A stretch of 64,000 nucleotides of DNA from Pleurodeles waltl (taxonomy: Eukaryota; Chordata; Amphibia; Caudata; Salamandridae): positions 216,081,442-216,145,441 of the forward strand of contig NC_090450.1 in assembly GCF_031143425.1 (NCBI RefSeq), given 5' to 3'. The position numbers were made by a program, and so were the translations under genes. Below, one piece after another: positions 12,729-23,273 of the stretch (position 1 is its first letter; each line of letters begins with the position of its first letter). The notes below the pieces were generated by a model. The model was not told the DNA's origin and searched no databases. It worked only from the letters and a program-made list of their open reading frames with translations.

Positions 12729-14177
12729 TTCTCTCCTGGTCGCCTCACTGTGTCAGGTATTTGCTCGGATCTAGAACCTCTGTCTGTTTTTTGGGACTTC
12801 TTTCTCCAACCTTTGGTGAAAGATTCCAGCACCTTTTTAAAGGACACCAAGCATGTTCTTAACTTGATCAAAACTATCAATTCCACTACCCAAGTCCAGG
12901 CCCTGATCACTTTGGATGTAGAGGCCCTCTATACTAATATTCTTCAGGAAGCCACCCTACGAGTCGTGGAGTCTGCCCTTCTCCAAAGTCCTTGTTCCTC
13001 CCCAACCCCTGTGCATTTTGTGATGCAATGTGAGACATTCGCCATGACAATTTTTTTTTTTCAATTTGAGGATTCTTTGTTCCACCAAATTCGGGGTACT
13101 TCTATGGGCAGTACATTCGCACCAAGTCTGGCCTGTCTGTATATGTACCACTTCGAGAGAATGTTCATTCTACCTACATCCAATCCCTTTCATGATCATA
13201 TCAAACTGTGGCGGAGATATATAGATGATATTCTCATCATTTGACAGGGTCCTCTCCAGGATGTTGATCCCTTTACCAGCTGGGTCAATACCTTGGACCC
13301 CTTCTTGAGCTTCACTGCTCATACTTCTTCCACACAAGTTTCCTTTTTGGATTTAGTGATCAAGATTGATAATGGTAAGCTTGTAACCGATACCACAAAA
13401 GTACCAACCGCAATAGCTTGCTCCTATACGATAGCCATCATCCTAAGGCCCTGCGTGATAATCTTCCTTTTGGACAGTTTCTTAGGCTACGTCGCAATTG
13501 TAGTACGGTCCAATCTTTTGACACTCAGGCTCTTGACCTCAAACGTAAATTATCTAATCGACATTACCCCAAGAACATCATCAATTCTGCCTACAAGAGG
13601 GCTCGTAATAACCACAGGGAGGCGTTGTTGGCACCTGTGGTTACAGAACCAGAGATTTGTTTGACATGTGTATCTACGTACACCCCCCTGTCCAACACTG
13701 TGAAAAAAATCATCAGCAAACGGTGGAACATTTTACAGAGCAGTGGTGCCCAGATCCCTAGGCCCCTTTTTGCATTTAAAAGGTCACCTAATATTAAAGA
13801 TCTGGTTGCCCATACACGCCCCCGCCATCAACAGGACCCGGTGAAACAGACCACTCTATGGAATTCACCCCCGGTTACTGGGCACTACCCGTGTGGTTTC
13901 TGTAACGTCTGCCCCCTCACAAAACAAATTGACCGATTGGACTTGAACTTTGTTGGCACTTGGCACTTGAATAGACATCACCACGAAATTAAGCTCACAT
14001 TTTCTGGAAGCCAACCATGGTCCTAATGACTTGTGGTGGATCGTCCTGCAGGTGCAGAGACACAATAGCAATGATCCAAAATACCTATTTAGAATAGAAC
14101 AACAGTGGGTGTTTAGACTTAAGACATCCAGTGAAGGGTTGAATGATGAGATCCCTTGGAGCACTTTGATACCCTAA
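12729..14177 (+). pseudogene. Penelope-like reverse transcriptase / endonuclease pseudogene, copy 1
   Basis: The intact protein would copy element RNA at a nicked chromosomal end. Visible in order: an N-terminal RT block (PGRLTVSG then FFLQPLVKD), motif A with LDVEALYTN, motif B with RGTSMGSTFAPSLACLY, motif C with YIDDILI, then SFLDLVIKID and the NLPFGQFLRLRRNC block. A TGA interrupts just after motif C (about 13242). A frameshift lies near 13405, before the NSLLLYDSHHPKALRD block. Further on is a YPCGFCNVCPL zinc-linker motif. The GIY-YIG core expected next is absent or unrecognisable, but the C-terminal tail QQWVFRLKTSSEGLNDEIPW is present to a stop at 14175-14177. The start is lost to 5' truncation. 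Confidence 0.85.
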
Positions 14178-14408
14178 TTGGATTGCAGCTTATTGAACCC
14201 TGCCAATACGATAGTTTTTTGGCTTGAAGTTTCACTTTGACAATCAGTGTACATTGATTCCTTGTTTATCTGCATATGTCTACATTAACCAAATTCCTTG
14301 GGGTCTCCTACATGTACACTAACCTTATGCTGGTCCCAATATTCTCTTTTTGGCCACCACAGATTGAGTAGTTAAGAGCATATTGGTACACTTTTGTATT
14401 TTTTCTAG

Positions 14409-14613
14409 CAAGATGGCCCCCATCTATGCTCAACATAGGAGCTCATCATTGGTGTGTTCTTTTTACCCCCAAGATGGCCGCTACTTATTCTGCCAGACAG
14501 TGTTTTACTGGGAGCCTTTCTACCAGCAAGATGGCCGCCGTTCTAATCAACGCTAGTCCATCTTTTATTTTTATTGCTCCACCAAGCCAGACCTACCGGA
14601 TTAACACTTCCGG
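14409..14613 (+). promoter_or_regulatory. Putative internal promoter of the PLE: three YY1-like sites and one ETS-like site
   Basis: CAAGATGGCCCCC (14409), AAGATGGCCGCTAC (14471) and AAGATGGCCGCCG (14528) resemble the YY1 core AAGATGGCNGC on the same strand at spacings of about 60 bases. ACTTCCGG, an ETS-type core, follows at 14606-14613. A GC-richer stretch with ACGCGAGCGATTGCGCC comes next. YY1 and ETS sites commonly drive TATA-poor promoters, and PLEs can carry promoter sequence in terminal repeats. Function is inferred only. Confidence 0.5.
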
Positions 14614-15285
14614 ATACAGACGCGAGCGATTGCGCCTCTACATTTTTGTATATTAAGAGCCCTCACGTGCTGGTTCAGTGTCTCCAGGCACGCGGCTGAG
14701 GGCAGGTTGAACGCAGGACTGAGGACAGAACAAAGTAAGTCCTCCTTTTTGCACATGGTTTTTGTGACACGAAACTGGATTCCCTTTGGAACGCTATTGT
14801 TCACTTTGTCTTTGTGATTGGGATTTGGCAGTGACAAGCCCCTGTGTTAGAGACTATACTGGGATTGTTTCTTTACCGCTTTTTGTGACAGTTTGGACAT
14901 GATTGGCTCTATGACCAATTGAGCATTTATATATGTAATTTTTTTCTCACCACTTTAAATGAATAACATGTCAGTGTATATTCAATCTGTGTATTACTAT
15001 GTTGTTTTCATACATACATCCTTTGGATGAGGCTTGCGCGTTCCTATGATGCCTAAGGGATGGCAAGCCTATTTTGTTATTTACGGTTGTGCCGCACTTG
15101 GGACCTGGTTTCTTGTGATTGTACTACCCTTTGCGTCCCGCACTGCCCTTTCACTAACGGACTTTTATGTTCTCACTCTCATGCAGGGCGACTGATTGAC
15201 CAATCGACGTTGACGAATAGTCTTCACTCAGTAAGTGACTACCCAGCACTTGTTGTTGTATATTAGAATAGGAGAAGTAGTAGTT

Positions 15286-15360
15286 ACGGTCCTGATGAGG
15301 CATCTTGGGATCATTTTTTGACCATCAAGATGCGAAACATGTTGAACACATTGTTCTAGG
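15286..15360 (+). ncRNA. Hammerhead ribozyme motif of the PLE, copy 1
   Basis: The core CTGATGA (15292-15298) is followed by a stem II with perfect arms GCATCTTG and CAAGATGC, then GAAA (15334-15337), then a short stem III (ACATGT with ACATTGT, one bulged T) ending in a GTT cleavage triplet. Self-cleaving hammerhead motifs with very short stem III are an established property of PLEs. Stem I is weak in this reading: the bases beside the core mismatch (C opposite C). Activity in cis is uncertain; a dimeric form is possible, as proposed for minimal PLE hammerheads. Confidence 0.72.
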
Positions 15361-15848
15361 ATTAGGTACACAACTTTTTCCTCTGTGTAGAGTGTAGTGG
15401 GACATTATCCCCGTTTTCACTCCCCTTGTTTTCTTTTAATCTTGGCCTGAACCTTTCCCTGATTCATTAGAAGTGATGTTTAAGGCTCAGAGACAAATTT
15501 AATTATTTCTGTCTCTCCCACGTTTTCTCAACAGTCAGTATTCGTTTCAGACCCGAACTAATTTGTCATACAATCTTCGGTATAGTACCACCCCCATAAT
15601 AGGGGTAGTCTGCCAGACATGCAGCACCGCACCTGTCTGACGAGGACATTGCCCAGTGATGAAGCTTGGCATCCCATTGGGTGTTTGAGGGCTCTCCTGA
15701 AACCACTGACTCCTTTCAACCCTGCATGTTCTTCTTCTTATTTTTTGAAACAGTGTACTATTTCTATTTATATGTTTGAGTCTTGGGAGACTGTACACTG
15801 GACCATTATTCTCCCAGTCCCTCTTTCTTTTTTGATGTGCATCAAAAT

Positions 15849-15936
15849 AGTCAGGTTTGCATCGATTTCTCGCTCGCAGGCAAGACCGTGCATTGTTTTT
15901 TTCTGTGATTGAGTAGGCGCTGCATAGTTTTTCTCT
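15849..15936 (+). repeat. Right 88-bp direct repeat flanking the PLE
   Basis: Direct-orientation partner of 12641-12728. It marks where the host repeat resumes after the PLE. Confidence 0.8.
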
Positions 15937-16340
15937 CCGGCAATAGAGCGATGCGTCGATTTCTGGACGGACACTTCAGATCCATGCAGGCTTGTGTCGA
16001 CTTTTGACAGCCATCGATGATGTGTGTGAAATCTCACCGCACGGCGATGGAAAACCCCGCTATGTGAGGTTTGCGGCCTTAACAGCAGCTACAAGTGGGT
16101 GTTGCATCGTTTCTCCAGCCGCGATGCCTCTATCTGCCAGCCACGATGCAGGTGGAGCATCAATTTTTTCCGCAAAGTAGGTGGCGCCTCATTTTTGAGC
16201 CACGCTTCAGGTGGTGCGTCGAAAATGTTCCCGCACACCGTTCTGTGCATGGATTTCAGTCCTTGTTCTGCCAACTTCACTTCTCAAGGGCCCAAGGACT
16301 GGATAGCACACCACGTGGCAGAGCAGACGTCTCAGCAGTG
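15937..16340 (+). mobile_element. Foldback host element, sequence before the left arm
   Basis: Non-coding, CpG-rich sequence with recurring GCATCG/CGATGC-type words (GATGCGTCGA, GTTGCATCG, CGATGCCTC, ACGATGCAGG). It leads into the inverted arm. Several overlapping open frames here are by-products of this composition. The 3.6-kb deletion of duplication copy 2 begins inside this stretch at about 16216. Confidence 0.55.
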
Positions 16341-17577
16341 ACAGGAGGCAAGCTCAGTTCAAGCCCTTGGAGATTCTTCTCAAGCAGGAATGCACAACAA
16401 AGTAAAGTCTTTGTCCCCTCTCACAGGCAGAGGCAGCAACTGTAGGATAGCCCAACAAAGCACAGTCAAAGGCAAGGGCAGCACTTCTCCTCAGCTCTTC
16501 AGCTCTTCTCCTTGGCAGAGGTTCCTCTTGATCCAAGAAGTAATCTAAAAGTCTGGGGTTTTGGTCCACTACTTATACCTCTTTCTTCCTTTGAAGTAGG
16601 CAAGCTTCAAAGGAAAGTCTCTGTTGTTCACAAGATCCTGCCATGCCCAGGCCAGGCCCCAGACACACATTCGGGGCTTAGAGACTGCATTGTTTGAGGG
16701 CAGGCACAGCCTATTCAGGTGTAAGTGACTGTTCCTCCCTCCACTCTAGCTCAGATAGCCCATCGGGATATACAGGCTGCACCCCAATTAACTCTGTCTC
16801 ACTCTCTCTCGAGGAGATTCACAAACAGACCAACTGTCAGTCTGACCGAGGCCGAGTCACAGAATGGTTTAAGCAGGAAAATGCCCATTTTCTTAAAGTG
16901 GCATTTTCAAACTGACAATTTAAAATCCAACTTTAGCAAAATACGTATTTTTAAATTATGGGTTCATAGACACCAAACTCCAGATTTCTATCTGCTCCTA
17001 AAGGGAATCTAGACTTAAAAGTTATTTAAAGGTAGCCCCCATGTTGACCTATGCAAGAGAAAGGCTAAGCAACAGTGAAAAATGAATTTGACAGCATTTC
17101 ACTGTTAGGACATGTAAAACACATCACTACATGCCCCACCTTTAACATACACTACATACTGCCCATGGGGCTACCTAGGGCATACCTTAGGGATGCCTTA
17201 CATGTACAAAAAGGGAAGGTTTGGGCCTGGCAAGTGGGTACAAATTGGGAGCTTAAAACTGCACACACAGACACTGCAATGGCAGGTCTGAGCCATGTTT
17301 ACAGGGCTACTCATGTGGGTGGCACAACCAGTGCTGTAGGCCCACTAGTAGCATTTGATTTACAGGCCCTGGGCACCTCTAGTGCACTTTACTAGGGACG
17401 TACTAGTAAATCAAATATGCCAATCATGTAAAAGCAAATGACACATATAATTTACACAGGAGTAGTTGCTGTTTAGCACTGGTCAGCAGGAGTAAAGTGC
17501 CCAGAGTAGCAAAAACAGAGTACAGCACACAGTCAAAACATGGGGAGACCACGCCAAGGATGCCAGGTCTAACAGTC
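16341..17577 (+). repeat. Left inverted arm of a large foldback structure
   Basis: The reverse complement of this stretch matches 21973-23260 along its whole length. Landmarks: ACAGGAGGCA at the outer end pairs with the ACCTCCTGTT region at 23251; CTTGGAGATTCTTC pairs with GAAGAATCTCCAAGG; CACTACATGCCCCACCTTTAACAT pairs with the ATGTTAAAGGTGGGGCATGTACT region; GACCACGCCAAGGATGCC pairs with GCATCCTTGGCGTGGTC at the inner end. The arms are diverged but collinear. Confidence 0.88.
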
Positions 17578-18529
17578 CTCGTAAGCTATCCGTGCCAAAT
17601 TTCCAACCTTTTTTTCCCAACATCCTGGGGATTCTAAAGGTACTCAGGGTTTCTGGGTTCCTCAGGAGGTTAGAGAAATTAGCCAAAATTATTTTTTTTG
17701 GGGGGTGGGGGGTGGGAAAAAGTGCTGCAGAGGAAAGGGTGTTTTTCCCTGCAAATGGGATCAACAAAGAGTTTGCGGTGCTAAAACCACCATCTTCCCA
17801 ACTTTCTGGAACTGGCAGACTTGAATCAGAAAACCATATTTTTTAACACAGTTTTGGAATTTTACTGGGACATACCCCATTTTTACTATTTTTTGTGCTT
17901 TAATCCTCCTTCCAGTTAGTGACAGAAATGGATGTGAAATCAATGGCGAAACCTGGACACCTAGACATTTCTGAAAATTAAACAACATTTTGAATCCAGC
18001 AAGAATTCATTTGTGTGGCTCCTTCAAGGTTTTCCTATAGAAAGCAACAGTTGAAATAAAAAGTATTGACATTGGGTTGATGAAAATAGTCATTTCTGTA
18101 AAACGTTTTCTTCTGTAACTTTTTCTAACTGTGGTAGATATTTTAAAGCCATATACCCCTATGTATTCCCCTACGTATGCTAGACTCTTCTGGTTGCATG
18201 GATATATAGTGCTTCTAGGTTCATCAAGTAACCCAAGGTACACAGAGCCAATAAAAGAGCTGCACATTGCAATGGGTTTTCATTGTATACCAGGTATGCA
18301 GCAATCCATTTGCTAAAATATAAAGAGTGGAAAATAGTTATCAAGGAAACCTATCTATTTCTGAAATAGGCATCAAGATATGAAGATAAGAAGTAGAGGT
18401 TATTTGCACCTCTCTGAATTCAGGGGTTCGCATACTAGCATGTGAATGACAGGACATTTCTCAAATATATGTTTTTTTTTTACACACTGTCTTATATTTG
18501 GATGGAAAAAATGTAGAGAAAGACCAGGG
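17578..18529 (+). repeat. Loop of the foldback structure, non-satellite part
   Basis: A/T-rich non-coding sequence between the left arm and the 380-bp satellite. It includes a G-rich tract at about 17700-17716 (runs of six, six and three G). No recognisable coding domain. Confidence 0.5.
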
Positions 18530-21500
18530 GCTATAACCCTTGTTCTTCTATTCTGTGTTCCTCTAAGTCTCCCAATAAAAATAGTACCTCACTTGGGTGG
18601 GTAGGCCTAGTGCCCGCAACAGGAAATGCCCCAAAAAACAACAACATTGACACATCACATTTTTCCAATGAAAATGGATGCTTTTTTGCAAAGTGCCTAG
18701 ATGTGGAATTTGGCCTCTAGCGCATCTGGCACCTAGGAAAATCGAGCAAACTTATATATTTTGGAAAACTAGACACCTAGGGAAATCCAGAATAGGGTGA
18801 CTTGTGGGGCTTTCACCAGGTTCTGTCACACAGAATCCTTGGCAAACCTCAAAATGTGGCTAAAAAACACGTATTCCTTTCATCGCTGCAAATTTCAGGA
18901 ATCTGAGGTGAGGCGCAAACTTCCTTCCACCCAGTAATTCCCGAAGTCTCCTGATAAAAACAGTACTTTACTTGTGTGGGTAGGCCTGATGGCCATGACA
19001 GGAAATGCCCCAAACCTCAACGTGGACACATCTAATTTTTCCGTTGAAAACTGACCCTTTTTGGCAAAGTACGTAGCTGTGGATTTTGGCCTCTAACTCA
19101 GTGTGCACCTAGGGAAATCTAGCAAACCTATTCATTTCTGAAAACTAGACACCTGGGAAAATCTAGAATGGGTTTGACTTGTGGGGCTCTCTCCAGGTTC
19201 TGTTACCTGGAAACTTTTGCACACCTCAAAATTTGGATAAAAAAATGTCCTCACATATCAGTGATGCAAAGTTCTGGAATCTGAGGGAAGCCACAAACTT
19301 CCTTCCATCCAGTATCCCCCCAAGACTCCAAATAGAAATGGTACCTCACTTGTGTGGGTAGGCCTAGTGCCCGTGACAGGAAATTCCCCAAAACACAACA
19401 TGGACAAATCACATTTTTTCAATGAAAACGGATGCGTTTTTTGCAAAGTGCCAAGCTGTGAATTTTGGCCCCTAGCTCATCTTGCTCATTGGAAAACCTA
19501 GCAAACCTATACCTTTTTAAAAACTAGACACCTAGGGAAATATAGAATGGATCGACTTGTGGGGTTCTCGCCAGGGTCTGTTACCAAGAAAACTTTGCAA
19601 ACCTCAAAATGTGGCCAAAAACACATTTTTCTCACACATCAGTGATGCAAAATTCTGGAATCTGAGGGGAGCCACAAACTTCCTTCCACCCAGCATTCCC
19701 CCAAGTATACCTCTAAAAATGGTACTTCACTTGTGTGGGTAGTCCTAGTACCCATAATAGGAAACAGACAAAACCGCAACGCGAACACATCACATTTTAC
19801 CAATAAAAACGGACGCGTTTCTTGCAAAGTTTGGATTTTGGCCTCTAGCTCAGCTGGCACCTAGGGAATCCTAGCAAACCTATTTATTTTTCAAAACTAG
19901 ACACCTAGGGAAATCTAGAATAGGGTGACTTGTAGGGCTCTCTCCAGGTTCTGTTACCCACAATCCTTTGCAAACCTGAAAATCTGGCTAAAAAACACAT
20001 TTTCCTCACATTTCAGCTAAGCAAAGTTCTGGAATCTGAAGGGAACCACAAACTTTCTTCCTCCCAACATTTCGCCAAGACTCCTGATAAAAATGGTACC
20101 ACACGTGTGGGTGGGCCTACTGCCTGCAACAGGAAATGCTCCAAAAAACAACATTGACACATCACATTTTTCCAATGAAAATGGATGCTTTTTTGCAAAG
20201 TGCCTAGCTGTGGATTTTGGCCTCTAGCTCATCTGGCACCAAGGAAACCCTAGCAAACCTATATATTTTTTAAAACTAGACACCTAGGGAAGTCTAGAAC
20301 AGGGTGACTTGTGGGGCTTTCACAAAGTTCTGTCACACAGAATCCTTGGCAGACCTCAAAATGTGGCTAAAAAACAAATATTCCTCACATTTCATTGATG
20401 CAAAATTCAGGAATCTGAGGTGAGACACAAACTTCCTTCCACTCAGCAAGTCCCCAAGTCTTCTGATAAAAACAGTACTTTACTTGTGTGGGTAGGCCTA
20501 GTACCCATTACAGGAAACGCCCAAAACCACAGCGTGAACACATCACATTTTTCCAATGAAAATGAACGCGTTTTTTGCAAAGTGCCTAGCTGTGGATCTT
20601 GGCCTGTAGCTCAGCTGGCACCTGGGAAACCTAGAAAACTTATACATTTGTGAAAACTTGATACCTGGGGAAATCCAGAATAGGGTAACTTGTGGGGCTG
20701 TGACCAGATTCTGTCACCAGAATCCTTTGCAAACCTCAAACTTTGGCTAAAAAACTGATTTTCTTCACATTTCATCAATGCAAAATTCAGGAATCTGAGG
20801 TGAGACACAAAACCTTCTTCCACCTAGCAATTCCCCAAGTGTCCTGATGACAATGGTACCTCACTTGGGTGGGAAGGCCTAGTGCCCGTGAAAGGAAACA
20901 CCCCAAAACACAACATGGACACATCACATTTTTCCAATAAAAACGGATGAGTTTTTTGCAAAGTTCCTAGCTGTGAATTGTGGCCTCTAGCTCATCCGGC
21001 ACCAAGGAAAACCAAGCAATCTTATATATTTTTGAAAACTATACACCTAGGGAAATCAAGAATGGGGTGAGTTGTGGAGCTTTTACCAGGTTCCGTCATC
21101 CAGAATGCTTTGCAACCCTCAGAATTTGGCTAAAAAAACTTTTTTTCCTCACATTTCAGCAATGCACAGTTCTGGAATCTCAGGGGGGCCACAAACTTCC
21201 TTCCGCTCTGCATTCCTCCAAGTATACCACTAAAAATGGTACCTCACTTGTTGGGTATGCCTAGTGGCCGCAACAGGAAACCCTTCAAAACACAACATGG
21301 GCACATCACATTTTTCCAATGAAAACAGATGCCTTTTTTGCAAAGTTCATAGCTATGGATTTTGGCATCTAGCTTAGTCGGCACCTAGGGAAACCTAGTA
21401 AACCTATTTTGTGAAACTAGACGCCTAGGGGAATTTAGAATTGGGTGACTTGCGGGGCTCTCACGGGTTCTGTCACCCAGAAACCTTTGCAAAAGTCAAA

Positions 21501-21890
21501 ATGTGGCTAAAACACATTTTCCTCACATTTCAGCAATGGAAAACTCTGGAATCTGAGAGGAGCCACAAACGTCCTTCCACTCAGCATCACCCAAATTCTC
21601 TAGATAAAAATGGTACCTCACTTGTGTGGGTTGGCCAAGTGCCTGCAACAGGGAAGGGCCCAAAATGTTGTGTGCCGATAATGATAGCTGAGGTGAGTGT
21701 GCTAATCAGCCCTGGCATCTGGAACCATTGAAGGAAACCTACCAAACTCAGACATTTAAAAAAATAGACACCCAGGGGAGTCCATAGAGGTGTGGCTTGT
21801 GTGGATTCCCAAAGGTGCAATATGGAATAAAAACACTATTTTTCATGGAATTTTTGTAAAGTAAACTACAGTAATATGCATGGGTCCACA
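18530..21890 (+). repeat. 380-bp satellite inside the foldback loop, about 9 monomers
   Basis: Monomers of about 380 bp recur head to tail. Landmarks once per unit: TGTGTGGGTAGGCCTAGTGCC, CACATCACATTTTTCCAATG, TTTTTTGCAAAGTGCCTAGC, GACACCTAGGGAAATCTAGA, and AATCTGAGGTGAG followed by ACAAACTTCCTTCCAC. The GGGTAGGCC landmark lies at about 18596, 18978 and 19358 with later ones near 19735, 20490, 20870 and 21250. Open frames that repeat at the same phase on both strands are products of the satellite, not genes. Confidence 0.9.
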
Positions 21891-21972
21891 AATATCTTAC
21901 CACCTAGTGTTCCCCAACTTGCCCTGATAAAAAGAGTAGCCCTCATGCAAGGACTTCCATTGACCTTGGAGT

Positions 21973-23260
21973 GATTGTTAGACCTTGCATCCTTGGCGTG
22001 GTCTTCCCTGTCTTTTTTGCCTTTGCTACCCATTTTTTGACTGTGTGCTGGACTCTGTTTTTGCTGTTTTCAGTACTCTAGGCACGTTACCGCTACTGAC
22101 CAGTGCTAAAGTGCAAGTGCTCCCTGTGTAAATTTTATGTGTATTTGGCTTTTCTGTGATTGGCATATTTGATTTACTAGTAAGTCCCTAGTAAATTTCA
22201 CTAGAGGTGCCCGGGGAATGTAAATCAAATGCTATTACTGGGCTTGCAGCACTGGTTGTACCACCCACATGAGTAGCCCTGTACTCATGACTCAGACCCG
22301 CCACTGCATTGTCGGTGTGTGCAGTTTTAAACTGTCAATTCAACCTGACAAGTATACCCACTTGCCGGGCCCAAACCTCTCCTTTTTGTACATGTAAGGC
22401 ACCCCAAAGTTTGGCCCTAGGTAGCCCCATGGGCAGGGTGCGCTGCATGTTAAAGGTGGGGCATGTACTGGTGTGATTTACATCTCCTAGCCATGAAATA
22501 CTGCAACATTTGGGTTGCAATGTTGCATGGCCAATCTTTCTCATAGGTTAACATGGGGGCTGCCTTTAAATAACTTTTTAAGTGGAGTTTCCCTTTGAGA
22601 GCAGATCCAGACCGGGAGTTTGGTGTCCCTGAACTCACAATTTAAAAATACATCTTTTAGTAAATTTGTTTTTTAGATTGTCAGTTTGAAAATGCCACTT
22701 TTTAGAAAGTGGGCATGTTCCTGCTTAAACCATTCTGTGACTCTGCCTGTTTGTATATTACCTGTCTGGGTCAGAATGACAGTTGGGCTGTTTGAGAATC
22801 CCCTCTATACAGTGAAACAAAGGAAGCTGAGGTGTAGCCTGCATATCCTGATGGGCCATCTGGGCTAGAGTGGAGGGAGGAATGGTCACTTATACCTGAT
22901 TGGGCTGTGCTCACACACAATGCAGTCCCCAACCCCTGGTGTGAGTCTGGAGCCAGGTCTGGGCAAGGCAGGATCTTGTGAGACTTTCCTTTGAAGTAAG
23001 CCAACTTCAGAGGCACAAAGGGGTATAAAAAGTGGAGCCAAAACCCCAGATTTTCAAATTACTTCTGGAATCAAGAGGAATCTATGCTGAGGAGAAGAGC
23101 TAGAGAGCTGGAGGAGTACTGACCCTTTGCCTGTGACTGTGCTTTGCTGGGTTCCCCTGCAGTTTCTGCTTCTGCCTAAAAGAGAGAAAATACTGGACTT
23201 TGTGGTATATTCCTGCTTGTGAAGAATCTCCAAGGGCTTTGACTGCGCTTACCTCCTGTT
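21973..23260 (-). repeat. Right inverted arm of the foldback structure
   Basis: Collinear reverse complement of 16341-17577. Beyond 23260 the arm is cut off by a minus-strand LTR starting at 23274. A partial, more diverged copy of this arm's motif order (AAGTCCCTA, TGCCCA, CTACTAGTGGGCCTGCAGCACTG) reappears at 34995-35203. Confidence 0.88.
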
Positions 23261-23273
23261 TTGAAGTCTCAGG

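Larger units (their letters stand above)
12729..15848 (+). mobile_element. 5'-truncated Penelope-like retroelement (PLE), copy 1
   Basis: This retroelement starts inside the reverse transcriptase domain and keeps a long 3' region of about 1.67 kb with promoter-like motifs and a hammerhead ribozyme motif. The RT style, with YIDD in motif C, followed by a C-x2-C-x2-C linker and a conserved C-terminal tail, is typical of vertebrate Neptune/Poseidon PLEs. The element is decayed (stops and frameshifts) and its GIY-YIG endonuclease region is mostly missing. Direct repeats of 88 bp flank it. Confidence 0.85.
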
